From Bugula neritina (Eukaryota > Bryozoa > Gymnolaemata > Cheilostomatida > Bugulidae), in the NCBI GenBank assembly GCA_964035545.1, contig OZ037766.1:24459126-24523125 (forward strand): 64,000 nt of DNA, written 5' to 3'. This document shows, one piece after another, positions 39,601-50,000 of this stretch. The notes beneath the pieces are model-generated. The model did not search any database and had not been told where the DNA came from. It saw nothing but the letters and a program-made list of their open reading frames with translations. Position 1 is the stretch's first letter, and each line of letters begins with the position of its first letter. The translations under genes were made by a program, and so were the position numbers.

Positions 39601-41879
39601 CCCCGCTGACTCTCTACACCACCGTATGGCTCCAGCAGATACTGTGCACCACCACATGGGTCCAGCAGATACTGTGCACCACCACATGGCTCCAGCAGAC
39701 ACTGTGCACCACCACATGGCTCCAGCAGACACTGTGCACCACCGTATGGCTCCAGCAAATACCTTGCAGCATTCCCTCTCTTTTGACCAAAATTATGCCG
39801 GCCTATTAGGACCAAACGACCAACACCGTAATTCCTTTGCTCCTGGTGCATTTGCCTATGAAAATGGTGCTGAATCTGTCTATCCACAGTTTTATGAGAG
39901 AATTGGTAATCAGGGACATAGAAACCCAATGCCTACTCCAGAACAGCCAGGTTATAGACCCGCCCCTCCCCTTTACCATTCACAAGGGGCATATAACTAT
40001 AGGGCTTTTTTTGCTCCTAATGCAACCTACGCAAACCAGAGGGATTTTCCTCAACCTTTACATCGTCAGTATAGTCTACCATTACCTCAGCAGAGAATGC
40101 AGGTGAGCCAATCACAACACATGTAACTTGCATTTAACCAATGACCAGCAACCTGTGGTGGTAAGAGCCAATAACAGGCCATACAAGGTTCTGTAATATG
40201 ATAATGTCTTGCTGCAAAACCATATGTTTTGAGAATTACATGAAAAACCACTTTCTCATGACTAAGTTATATAATAGTGAATATATATGGAAAATACTTT
40301 GCAGTGTATACCAAAGGCAAATGTAATAATGCTGAGATGTGTAGTTCGTCAAGCTTCACGTTAGGCAGTGGTTGAGGGGCAAGTTTAGTCATCACATTTA
40401 TTTCTTTAGTTATCTAGGATCTTGTAAGTACTATAATGTTATTGTGTAGATGCCGTCATCTTCCGGTACGAAGATAACAGCTGGTAAAGTTGGCAACTTT
40501 GTGCAATCCAAAGAAGTTAAAGTTTATGGAAAGCCTGAAGATCTGCCAGCCTTGATATCTCAGGCTTCGCTGGTACCAGATGGTATGACTTTCTTTATTA
40601 CTCACACTATCAACCTATGTGGTCAGTCAGGGTGCTAAGTTCATTGGTATTTTTAAATAAGGGTTTTGTGTTTTTATTTTATAATAGTAGCTGATGAATT
40701 CCATAAAGTCCTAGGAGATATACGTGGCTTTCTTCTAGTACCTCCCTTACATGAATTTCTGTCTCCAATCTTCTAAGATATTTAGGAAGAAAGTTGCACA
40801 ACTTGAACCTAAACTTTTGATCTTTCATGCACTTTCTTAGTGTGCATGGAAAGAAATTCGTCATGAAATACTGCTTTTTATTAAAAATTGTTCATCCCAT
40901 GTGCATAAACTAGCAATTTAACGTAGCTTCAATATAAACTTCATGCACTCCACCATTGTCTATTAATATTCCATTAATTTACTAATAGAAAGCATTTTAT
41001 GACAGGCTTTTTAGTTAGAAAAATTCTGAGAACTTAATCAATTGAGACAAGAATTTGAAATTTTTAGGTGACATTGTTCAGATAAAAGTACCTCATTGCA
41101 CTTCTTGTTTGAAATTTTTGGGACTAATGTTTTACCAATGATCTATCATGTGTCGAAAGTTTTAATAGACTCTTTTCCAATGTCCTTGATGTTTAATTTA
41201 TAATTGGGAGTTGTGCTCCCTTAGCATGTGCATACCTTATTCAAGTTTCTATTAACCAGAGTTGTAGCAATCAGCACATTGAATGATTGACAAGATTTTT
41301 GTTCTTCTCAATAAGTAAATAAAGATAAAAATGTTTTCGCGTTATAATTTTTCGAAGTTTACTATGAAAAATACTATTAATTTTTTTAAATATCAATGTG
41401 TGCTACTCTCAAAATATTGATTTTCCGAATGTATGAGTATATAGCATAGTTTGAGTTCTATGTAGCAGCAAATTAAAATTTTTAATGACATCCCCATATA
41501 ATAAATTGAAAGTATGTACCTTCTAAGAAGGTACAACTCCTAATTATAAATTAAGTAATGGGGACATCGTTAAAAGCTCCATTGCTTCAGAGTTTAGACT
41601 GTGCATATATTTGCATCTTAAGGTTACCGTATGTGCACCCATTATAAAATAGTTGGGTTGTGGGTTATTATTTGAGAACCTTAGTCTTGTTCCAATGTCC
41701 AGTGGTGTTGAAGTTGAAAAGATGTGTATATGCATATAAAATCTAGAAAAGTTCATTAACTGCTGAAGTTTTATCCACATTCATTGTTGATGTTTTGTTT
41801 TGTAGCAAATTTTGAAATCACTGCTGAAACAGTTGGAGACTGCCAGAGTAGTACCCGCACTATTGTCGAAGCCAACTGA
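24678..41879 (+). CDS. Single-pass membrane receptor with Cys-rich/sushi ectodomain and very long cytoplasmic tail (family not recognised)
   Basis: Exons: 24678..24808, 25347..25510, 26164..26359, 26867..26946, 30202..30387, 30595..30692, 31545..31716, 33550..34287, 36313..36465, 37694..37787, 38632..40102, 40450..40582, 41806..41879. They total 3690 nt (1229 aa) with phases matching at all 12 junctions. Residues 1-25 are a signal peptide (MKMTAPLMSFVTISLLLLVR). About 34-70 is a TNFR-like cysteine pattern (DCSSYWMYYEEILQSCALCS). About 98-165 is a CCP/sushi-like module (C..GSTITLGESCEVRCKDGY..C). The membrane helix is about 207-231, with stop-transfer RYRRYSRRK. The tail has a Thr/Ser-rich tract (about 418-514), six HHxMAPADTV decapeptides (about 988-1050), a Pro/Tyr/Gln-rich stretch, and a conserved-looking C-terminal block (VGNFVQSKEVKVYGKPEDLP). 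It might be a TNFR- or IL-15R-type immune receptor, but this is unproven. The later exons could belong to a second gene, though exon 8 has no ATG before its acceptor. Confidence 0.6.
26350..26690 (+). repeat. 20-bp minisatellite made of splice-donor sequence
   Basis: About 15 copies of GATCAGTAAGTACACTGTAT, with variants (AGTAGACTATAG), start in the last codons of receptor exon 3 (...CATGATCA|GTAAGT, cut after 26359). They run into the intron, degenerating after about 26640. Each full unit repeats the exon end plus a GTAAGT donor. Confidence 0.95.
28461..28907. mobile_element. MITE with AAGTTGC terminal inverted repeats, copy 1
   Basis: The left end TAAGTTGCGTTTATACC and right end ATAAAGGCAACTTTA are inverted repeats bounded by TA. 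The interior aligns with the shorter copy at 37991-38293, for example AAGCTCACTTTCTAAAATTG and CAATGCAACTCGGAGAAATT. The TA duplication points to Tc1/mariner-type mobilisation. It has no ORF and is non-autonomous. Confidence 0.8.
29206..29350. mobile_element. Foldback element, family A (larger copy)
   Basis: Inverted arms of about 50 bp carry TGGGGGTGACTGAGTGCAGT on the left and its complement on the right (ACTGCACTCAGTCACCCACA). They enclose a short unique loop and end in TATAGG / CTTATA. The core is shared with 1008-1093. Confidence 0.75.
30448..30548 (+). repeat. Degenerate minisatellite containing GTAAGTA
   Basis: About three copies of a 34-36-bp unit (AGTGTAAGTACACACAGTTG...TACGTGT) begin about 60 nt after the donor of receptor exon 5 (GTAAGT at 30388). 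Each unit includes a donor-like GTAAGTA. Confidence 0.75.
31737..31945 (+). repeat. Triplet repeat tract (TAG/CAG/TGG)n
   Basis: About 70 triplets of AGT/AGC/GGT type follow the donor of receptor exon 7 by 20 nt. All frames on both strands stay open (poly-Ser, poly-Val, poly-Thr), which creates spurious ORFs. The donor itself (ACAA|GTAAGT, 31717) is intact. Confidence 0.93.
32305..32647. mobile_element. PIF/Harbinger-like MITE with intact TTA target duplication
   Basis: Terminal inverted repeats of about 70 bp begin GCCTAGGGCCACACTGTGCG on the left and end with ...CGTGTGGCCCTAGGC on the right. Each includes the palindrome TTCGCATGCGAA and GTAGCAAAGGTGTCCACTGT. The 3-bp direct repeat TTA (32302-32304 and 32648-32650) flanks it, the target size typical of PIF/Harbinger and ISL2EU transposons. 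The interior has no credible ORF. Confidence 0.85.
33781..34062 (+). repeat. Coding triplet-rich tract (Thr/Ser) in receptor exon 8
   Basis: ACT/AGT-rich codons give long runs of Thr and Ser with occasional Pro, Asp and Asn. This is within the cytoplasmic tail of the predicted receptor, not the ectodomain, so it is not a mucin stalk under this topology. The nucleotide composition resembles the noncoding ACT/AGT repeats elsewhere in the window. Confidence 0.7.
34288..38631 (+). other. Receptor introns 8-10 with two small exons
   Basis: Apart from exons 36313..36465 and 37694..37787, no coding sequence is seen. The intronic DNA includes a short AT run (37439-37458) and MITE copy 2 (37991-38293). 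Confidence 0.6.
37991..38293. mobile_element. MITE with AAGTTGC terminal inverted repeats, copy 2
   Basis: TA-AAGTTGCGTTTATACC on the left and ATAAAGGCAACTT-TA on the right. It is co-linear with copy 1 (28461-28907) but lacks about 145 bp of the interior, so one is a deletion derivative of the other or of a common parent. Confidence 0.8.
39587..39766 (+). repeat. Coding minisatellite, six 30-bp units (HHxMAPADTV)
   Basis: Six in-frame 30-bp repeats in receptor exon 11 encode HHRMAPADSL, HHRMAPADTV, HHHMGPADTV, HHHMAPADTV twice and HHRMAPANTL. Unit length is exactly ten codons, so copy-number change keeps frame. His pairs at ten-residue spacing could bind metal, but nothing else supports that. 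Confidence 0.9.
40583..41805 (+). other. Last receptor intron
   Basis: This stretch of 1.2 kb has no exon-like sequence. The minus-strand open frames here are short and unsupported. Confidence 0.6.
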
Positions 41880-43345
41880 TGGTTGGATTTTGTGTCAACA
41901 GCCCATTCTTGGATTTTTAGAGAACATATTCTGGATTTGCTTAATGAAGTTGTGTGAAGGCATCTGAAATACCATAATGAAGGCAGTTCAATTAGCCATG
42001 TTATATAGCTATGCTAAAGTTTACAATAAACTTTTATGTTAACATAAGCAATGTATATATGTAAATGTTTTTATACCTTTGTATTACTTTGCTTCAACTG
42101 CTGAGATATTTGAATTGTAGTCAACTTTACTGGTTGTGTAGTAATGTTTCCATGTACCAATTTTGACTGCAATACTCTACTCAGAACTACACTACTCTAA
42201 CTCTGCATTACTTTAACTCTGCACTGATTTAACCTACCCTCTATTAAACTCTTCTTTACTCTCCACAAATCTATTCTCCACTACTCTACTCAATGCTGCT
42301 CTACTCCACTCGACTCCACGCTGCTGTGACTCTCCACTACTCTAATCAGCCCAATACTCTACACCATTCTACTTTGCTTTTTGCTTCTATGCTCTACCCA
42401 ACTGTTAGCTGTTACTTAAATAGCCATTTATTATTAGAATATTTGTTATCACTCACTCTACTGTTAATGTCTAGCAGTATTCTAGAAATTAGATTCTATT
42501 TTTGCAATTGTATTATATGTTAGTAACCTACTTCTTATTGGTTCTAATCTTCTGAATTTTTTTATGACTTGTTTCAACGTTTGGTCAGTAAATGTTAGCT
42601 TTGTCAGGGATTTTTACTTTCTGATGACTGGCATGTATTTGTATTGTGTTTGCATTGATTCCTCTACATAGGGTGTTTACTAAACATACCTACCTCTGTT
42701 GGTATCTTGCTATCACACATGTATTCCTATATTTTATCTAATTTAAACATCGTGTTTGGACATTTATTACTATGCATAAATCTTCTAGTTATTTTTATAT
42801 TTTTAAATCATGGCCAGTAAGTGATTTAATTGTATTTTGTATAATATAATTATGTAATTATAGTGTAGTAAGTTTTTGTTAATTATTATTTTATTTGGTA
42901 CAATAATATTGTATTGTATATGGGGGTTGTCTCCATGTCTCACTCAGGGACTTGGAATTATCTAGCCATGTCAGTTTATTTTGTAATTACTGCATTACCT
43001 CTTAGTGTTGAATTTCTTTATGTAAATGGTTGCATTGCTGAAAATGTCAAATTTAGCTGTCTACAGTAGTAATACACCAAATTGTAAAGCAATATGTGAC
43101 CTGTTGTAGTTCATAAATTATATGTATTAATTATTCACCAAAAATAAGGCATTTCGAGTAATAAAACTGGATTATAATACTTATAATCGTTCTGAAAATG
43201 TCATTTTTCAAACATAAGAGTGGAAAGGTTTCGGGTACTTGAACATTAAACTTTGATAAATTTGAATAAAATTAAAATAAGTTCTAAAATGTAATAAGAT
43301 ATGCCTGTAAAATGATTTAATTTAAAATCTCAGTATTACTGTGAT
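41880..43345. other. Convergent intergenic region (receptor / nucleotidyltransferase 3' ends)
   Basis: It contains the receptor 3' UTR and a degenerate CTACT/ACTCT-rich repeat (about 42175-42370: ACTACTCTACTC, TCTCCACTACTC and similar). There is no coding sequence. The two genes converge here. Confidence 0.6.
42025..42030 (+). terminator. Candidate polyadenylation signal of the receptor gene
   Basis: AATAAA lies about 145 nt after the stop codon (41877-41879), with T/GT-rich sequence within 40 nt downstream (AATGTTTTTATACCTTTGT). It supports the 3' end of the transcript here. Confidence 0.6.
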
Positions 43346-45627
43346 TTACTGCAAGTATAAGTGCTCAACGATGGCCATCCCTTCCGTTTCATGCCGTGTT
43401 GCCCTAGCAGTTGGTAAACCTTGAAGAGGGAGCACACATTTGACGGCCTCCATGTAAATTATGGTTGCTGTAAAAAATCTTCTGGAAACAAAGTATCCCG
43501 ACTCTCCTCGACGACGATGTGTTAGTATCATGGCTTCTTTCTGGCTGTTGTGAAACAAGTAGGTGCACATGCGTATGTAACTGGCCATAGCCAGTAAATG
43601 GTGAAGAGCCTCTTTCATGGATGTAGTAATCTTACCTTGGTATTCTAGTTGTCTCAGCGCATCCCAAGATGATGTTGCTTGAATTTCGTACAACACACTA
43701 AGATCGAGGATAATTAGAGATGGCAACCGGTAGATTTTTGGCTTAACTTCAACAATCCCCGATTCACACATAAAATCAGAAATATTCAGCTCATATTTTT
43801 CAACATCTCGGACAAACATTCTCTCTGAAACAGCCCGTCTTTCAGTATTCATTGTTATAGATGCCTTGGCTGCTACAAATGTTGAAAGCAAGCTATTTGT
43901 AGCTCCGGGTGTGGTGTAAGAGTAGATGTCGCGGGTAAAACTCATCATAGCTGAATCATCTCCTTGAAGGGCTACTTCTTCATCTGGGTTGAGGTAAATG
44001 TCCGTGTATTTGGATATTAATTCTTCGATACTATAAATGTATTTGCTCTTTTTATCAGTCACCCCGTTTCCTGTCGGAATGTTGCCAGCACATTCTTGAA
44101 GGCCGTCAATCTTCACACCACTTATCTCCTGATCGTCAAACCAATCTTGAAGTTCTTTGATGTTCATGTATTTCAATTTCGTTTCTTGAAGATTTCCAAT
44201 AGCGAAGTAGGTAATCATTGCGAGGTTTCTAAAGTATTGCTTTATGTCGGGGTCCTTTCTTTCAACAATAAAGAAGTATTCTATGTCGGAGTAAGGAGTA
44301 GCTTCTCCCCGAGCAAGTGATCCTTTAGCTACGGCGCTAAATGCACATGGCGGAGTTCCCCCCATTGCAGAAACGCCGTTCTTAATGATCTTTTGGACAA
44401 ACTCAATCATACTTTGATTAGTAAACTTCACCACATATTCCATCGAATTACAAACAGAGCTTATTTTCTTCCAATTTATGCCAGCCAACCCCACACCTCG
44501 AGATTTTGCCACTGCTCTTCTCAATGGCTTCATGCTATCTCTAGTCTGCAATCTTATGTTAGACAAAAGAGATTTGAGATGTTCTGTGGCGTCTTGTGAA
44601 TTAGCAGGGAGATTTGCTCTTGTCCTATAAAGGTACTCTAGGTCATGGGCCTTGCGTGCGTAGTAACCAGCCTGGGTTTTTGATCTTACTCTACATGAGT
44701 TGTACAATGTATGCGCCTGAAAATAAAAGGTGTGCTTCTATACCTAATATTGTGGTGGTTCGTGGAACTACCAGCAGCACAACATGTAGGGTCGCGTAAT
44801 TGACCCGGAACAATGGATAGCCAATTAGCGTAGTTGATAGTTAGCAGCAATTGTAGTTTCCCGCTGCTAACTCAGTCGAAGCTAGAGTGTGAAATAGATT
44901 AGATGTGTAACTTGTTTGGAAATAATGTATCGTGTTTTTATAATGTATAGTTGTGTATAAAATATACTCGTTCACTCGACTTATCCTGGTGCAGTTCTAT
45001 AGTAGATAAATAGACTCTCTGGATAGCACATCAACCCTAAATCTGAAAATCTTAACAATATTTTGTATCTATTAATTATTTTAATATTTATATTAACCGC
45101 AATACAAAACTTATACATAGTAAGACAGGGTTCTCCACTACAAATAATAATAATTATTGATAATTTGATTTGGTCTCACTATAGCAGTAAATTTTCATTC
45201 AATTCTTGGTATACTTTGGTTGGTCACAGATTTTTAAACTTTTTGACTGGTTTAATGGTGTTAAGATGGGCAACTTCTAATGGTGTAATAGCTTTTGCAT
45301 AAATTATGCACATAGCTTCATACTAATCATTTACAAAAATTTATTAAACAAGAATCTATCAAAAACATTTGTTCACAAATAATTACAACCTGATATTACT
45401 AAACAAATCAAAGTTTTAATTTTATGTTGAAGCAACTCTACCTTCAAAAGCTGTGTCCAATTGTTCAGAGGATCTTTGTGAGCAATCTCTGCATACAAAT
45501 CTGCCAGTTTAGATAAAATTTTTACTTCTGCTTGCTTTCTTGCAGCTGCTGTTCTAAATTTGTCTTTTTCAGTTGTTACCAAGTATTCTTGTTTGAGTCT
45601 GTTTATTTCTCCTCGAACGCCTGTCAT
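43346..45627 (-). CDS. GlnD/DUF294-type nucleotidyltransferase-domain protein
   Basis: Two exons on the minus strand: 45627..45442 (ATG to AAG|GTAGAG) and 44716..43346 (TTTTCAG acceptor at 44717-44718, stop TAA 43348-43346). They join in phase 0 for 518 aa. The large exon has no ATG at its 5' end, which is why the upstream exon was sought. Residues 1-62 are helical/charged (MTGVRGEINRLKQEYLVTTE), followed by a helical block (AHTLYNSCRVRSKTQAGYYA). The nucleotidyltransferase motif is KGSLARGEATPYSDIEYF: G194-S195 then D206-x-E208, the family pattern hG[GS]x(9-13)Dh[DE]h. VKIDGLQ may supply a third acidic residue. This matches proteins named PII uridylyltransferase N-terminal-domain in marine invertebrates. 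The substrate is unknown. Many relatives continue into TPR repeats; this one ends after the helical region, so it is short. Confidence 0.75.
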
Positions 45628-47073
45628 TGTAGCAACTTTCTTCTTTTACTGCTATATAGGCCAAGTGAGTTGAAATAAATATCTACAACTTCCAAATGAA
45701 AACTTTTGTGACTTTATTCTAGAGAATGCAAACACTAAATGAGATGAGAATTGTTCTTTTGGGTAAAAGATTGAATAGATTATGCAGTTTACCTTTATAA
45801 AAGCTGGAAATTGGAAATCCAAGATGTTTGGGAATTTCCATTTTCCATTTCAACATAATGATCTTTGTTTTCTACTGGTTCTGATAACAGAGGGGAAAAC
45901 TGATTCAATTGAGAACTGGTTTTCCCCTTTCACAGCAATAGCAGTGCAGTTGCTACTATTGCTATTGCTTCTGCTACTACTACTGTTGCTACTACTACTA
46001 CTATTGCTACTACTTTCCCAAAAATTACTTATACAAGATACCACAGCCTTGTTTCTTGTCAGTTTTTCTTATTATGTTCTTATATACACTCATTTCTGAC
46101 TTAGAGGTTTTATAACTTAGCTTATCACTTTTGTCATTCATTGGTCAATTATTCTATAGCCTTATCTTCCTCACTGACATTGCATCAACTGCCATTATCT
46201 CTATTTTCATTGCTGATCTTCACAATAGCTGAATATTCTGGACAGTCAAAGTCATAAATCTATGAAGAAATGAAGCAATATTAGATATACCAGAGCTGCA
46301 TATAAGATAATAATGCACATAAAATATGTGAGGATTGTATTATTACCAGAAGCATGAAATAAGAATGCAACTTTTTGCCCATTACATAATAGCATAACTC
46401 ATAAATAGTCAACAGCGAAACCTGACAATAATCCAACTAATAAAGCCTATTTGAATCTTGAATAAATAAAGCGGAACTCAATAGGAATTGCATAAATAAT
46501 GTTTTGTGAGTGAAGATGAGAAAGTCAAGCACACAGGTATAGCCAGCAGCATATTTATTTCATTATATTATTGTGGCTGGCAACTTTGAACTGCTATATG
46601 ACTGTTCAATCTTGTGCTCAATTGATATCTTCAGCTATTTAGTCCCACTGCCCATCAGTGTTCACATTAGATAATTCTTAAACTGACAGCCCTGAAGAAG
46701 TAACGTAAAATGCATAAAGTAACATAAATTACTTTTTTGACAATTAAATTTTCATATCAAGAGTGAACGAGTCATAAAATCAGAACTTTATTAAAAATGA
46801 AATATGAAGGGATATGAATAAAATATACACAAAATTTAGAGCATATTTTCATTTTTACAAAAGGTGTTGAAATATTTACATAATTATATGTACAAATAAG
46901 ACAAATAAAACCCTTGTAATAACAACTGTATGGAGCGTGATGAACTTAGTCGAGGGCAAGTGGCAGCATAATAAACTTCTGAAAATGCTATTAACAAAAA
47001 ACTATCAATCAGTCTACAATCACCATTAAAGCTATGACACAATGGAAAAATAATCTACCATAATACTACATTT
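45628..47073. other. Intergenic region, nucleotidyltransferase 5' end to ZRSR2 3' end
   Basis: It contains a CTA/CTG-type triplet microsatellite (45950-46015, reading CTACTACTACTGTTGCTACT), whose open frames (poly-Leu plus, poly-Ser minus) are artefacts. A minus-strand AATAAA (46792-46787) lies about 280 nt beyond the ZRSR2 stop and could be its poly(A) signal. Nothing else is recognised. Confidence 0.55.
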
Positions 47074-50000
47074 TCACATTGTGATTTCCATACTCATGTT
47101 TAGACCTAGATCTGGGCTCGTGCCTCCATCATCACTTGGAGTTCTGCAGTAACGCCAGTCAACATCCTCAGTATCAGCCACGACTGAAGCCTTTGTTACA
47201 GGAGTTGTGCCGTCTATTCTACTAGAAATTTTAGAATTCTTTTTTCGTTTATCATCGTCCCTGTCTTTATGCTTCTTATGCTTTTTCTTCTTTTCCGACT
47301 TTAATTTGTATTTTTCATCATGATGCGGAGAGGGTGAGGTATAATGAGAATGTGACCTTGAACTATGATAATGACGGTCATCTCGAGAGCTACAAACAAA
47401 AACCAACCAACTTGCATAAACAGAAGATAACTGCAACTATTCTATCAAAATATATTCTATATATACCAACTATTCCTGCACATCTACTGGCACCATTAAT
47501 CTATACATCTTTCTTTTTCGACTCATAAAGATAGTTTTTATAAACTATAATGACCCTTGGGCAAACATAAATTATTAGAATGTAGATAAAAATTTAATTG
47601 ATGCAAACGTATGGCATATCTACACCCCTTCTCTAACTATCTAAACCCCTTGTCAATATGTCTAAACCCCCTATCTATATATCTACACACCCTGTCTATA
47701 TATCTACATTCCCTGTCTATATATCTACACCCTCTGTTTATATACCCCACACACACATATAAACTTGAAAACTCTGTCCACTATACCAACATGCCCCTTA
47801 CTCTACATATTCATACACCCCTTATAGCATCTGAGCGTCTTACTAACCGCACCTTTTTCTCTTTCTACAAGAGTCACGTCTGCTTCGATCATTCTCCTCA
47901 TCACTGGACCACCCATTAGTTGACCGTCTTCTACTTTGTCTGGATTCCTGCTTTGAGCTAGACTCTCTCTCCGAAAGTCTATCAGACCTTCTAGATGAGC
48001 TCTCACTTCTCCGACTTGGAGGAGATGAATCACGGTGATGGCGAGAAGATGGACTCCAAACATGACTAGAATCAGAACATCTACTTCTCCTTGAACTGCA
48101 ACAGACAGATGACCAAGCATTGTAATAGTGTCAGGATCACAACTGGATAGGTGTGAAAGGTGTGAATAATGTCCAGTAGAGTTGGCCAATGACTTGCCTA
48201 CATGAGCTACTATGTATATTATAATACATAATTTTGACACAAGGCTTCTCGGCACTACTGAGGTCTAAACCAAGTATAGTCAATCAACCCTTAATTTAAA
48301 ATTGAACCCGCATAAAATAGCAGAGCTCATGCAGAGAGAGGAGAGTACACATGTATTTAACTCTTCTATGATGGATATTTTGGTATATTAATGCAATTTA
48401 TTGTTTTATTACTGCAAGTATATGGTCACTAAACTAAACAGAGTAGGCTGTTTATCATTTTCTAAAATGGAAAAAGAAAAGGTCAAATACTTAGCATGAA
48501 TTTCTCCTTCACAGATCTATCTATCTATCTATGCAGTAGGATTTGAATTATATAATTATTTCAACAAACGTGAAATTAGCAAAACATACCTGTCTCTTTT
48601 CGTGTGATAATGTTCATCTGATCGTTCATTGGCTGATATAATATCTCGATCAGCCAATGAAAATCGACGATCAGGGTTGTTGAAAACATGAAGAAAGTTG
48701 CAGTTTCGCCCCTTTGGACATTTCTTATGACGAAACTGTCCTAAAACACACCAATTGGAACTTTTTATGTAATTTAATAAAAGCATATTAAAATTTAAGT
48801 TTTAAAAACTACGTTTTGGCCATAAAAATAGCCGCATCAAGATAAAACTTGTAAAGTTAGCCACATAAAAGTTATGAAAACATATAAACTAGAACCTGCA
48901 CATTCACTTTTCACCATTGGCAGCAGGAAATTTCAAACAACTAAACGTAAACAAAATGAGGCGTGCTGTAAGTATTTCGAGTCTCACCACATATTGCTGG
49001 CTTCCATTTCTCAACATTTGTGAATGAACATTGTAGTTGTCTGCCCCCGTACCATCTGCCATTGAATAACTTGAAGGCATTGAATGCTTCATTTTCACTA
49101 AAAACAAAGAGAATCCAATACTAATTCATATAAAAAGTTTTGAAAAAATATCAAGTATCAAAAAGCTAAAACAAGTGCACTGCACATTTATTCAACGAGC
49201 TGAAAATGTTATCTATTTATTTATTTAAGTAACACAAAATTACAAAAGGAAACTCTGTTTAAGATCCAGAAACTGGATTAAAATAATCAAAAGTTTTACA
49301 AAAAAATTTACTGACAGCAGCAGAATATAACATTTGTTTAAAAACTAACTTTTAATCATAAAATAAAAATTTTATCAAGGAAATGATAGTTTTATTTCTC
49401 GACCGAAAACTTAGGTCTTTTAATAAAGAATGTATAATTTTTCTTGTAGTATATCATATTTTAAATTATAATGCTAAGCTTGAAAACAATTTTCCTTCAT
49501 CCAAAGTTTAGGGTTCAATATGCAAAACAGCGGATAAAATGGCTTCTTAGTAAAATGAATATTCAACAAGAATACAAAACCTTCCACTATAAAATTACAT
49601 GTTTTCATGACACACAGTAAAATTCTGTACAGCCTATTTGGTAACAAAGAAGAGTTTTTGGTCAATATGATGCTGTAATTGCACACTATTATATAACTAC
49701 TTTTAAAATTATGCTATAACATTATTATTTATCTTTAGTCGGCTAACCCCTCTTTTGCTTGTGTATAGAGTGTTTTTTTCATTTAAAAAAAACTCACGCA
49801 AGTTTATAGTCGTCATCCCTGTGAGAAACCCCCGACGGAAAGGGCTAAGGACTTATTCATATCTGGCACAGAAGTAATTATGACTGGATTGTCTTCCTGA
49901 CATCACCAATATCCTTTACTGGGGTTAGAACCCATGAGTTTGTGCTTAGTAAGCGAAACACTCTAACCCCTAGACCACGGCTTTACTTATACAAAGTGGT

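Noticed and set aside
39523..39929. Minus- and plus-strand repeat-rich frames of 69-120 codons over the HHxMAPADTV region
   Set aside because: Shadows of the coding minisatellite in the receptor exon; the receptor frame is the longest and splices cleanly.
45373..45441. Extension of the small minus-strand frame to its own stop (84 aa stand-alone protein)
   Set aside because: The AAG|GTAGAG donor at 45441 joins in phase 0 to the ATG-less nucleotidyltransferase exon at 44716, which explains both pieces better.
45782..46099. Poly-Leu (plus) and poly-Ser (minus) frames
   Set aside because: Triplet microsatellite with no gene context.
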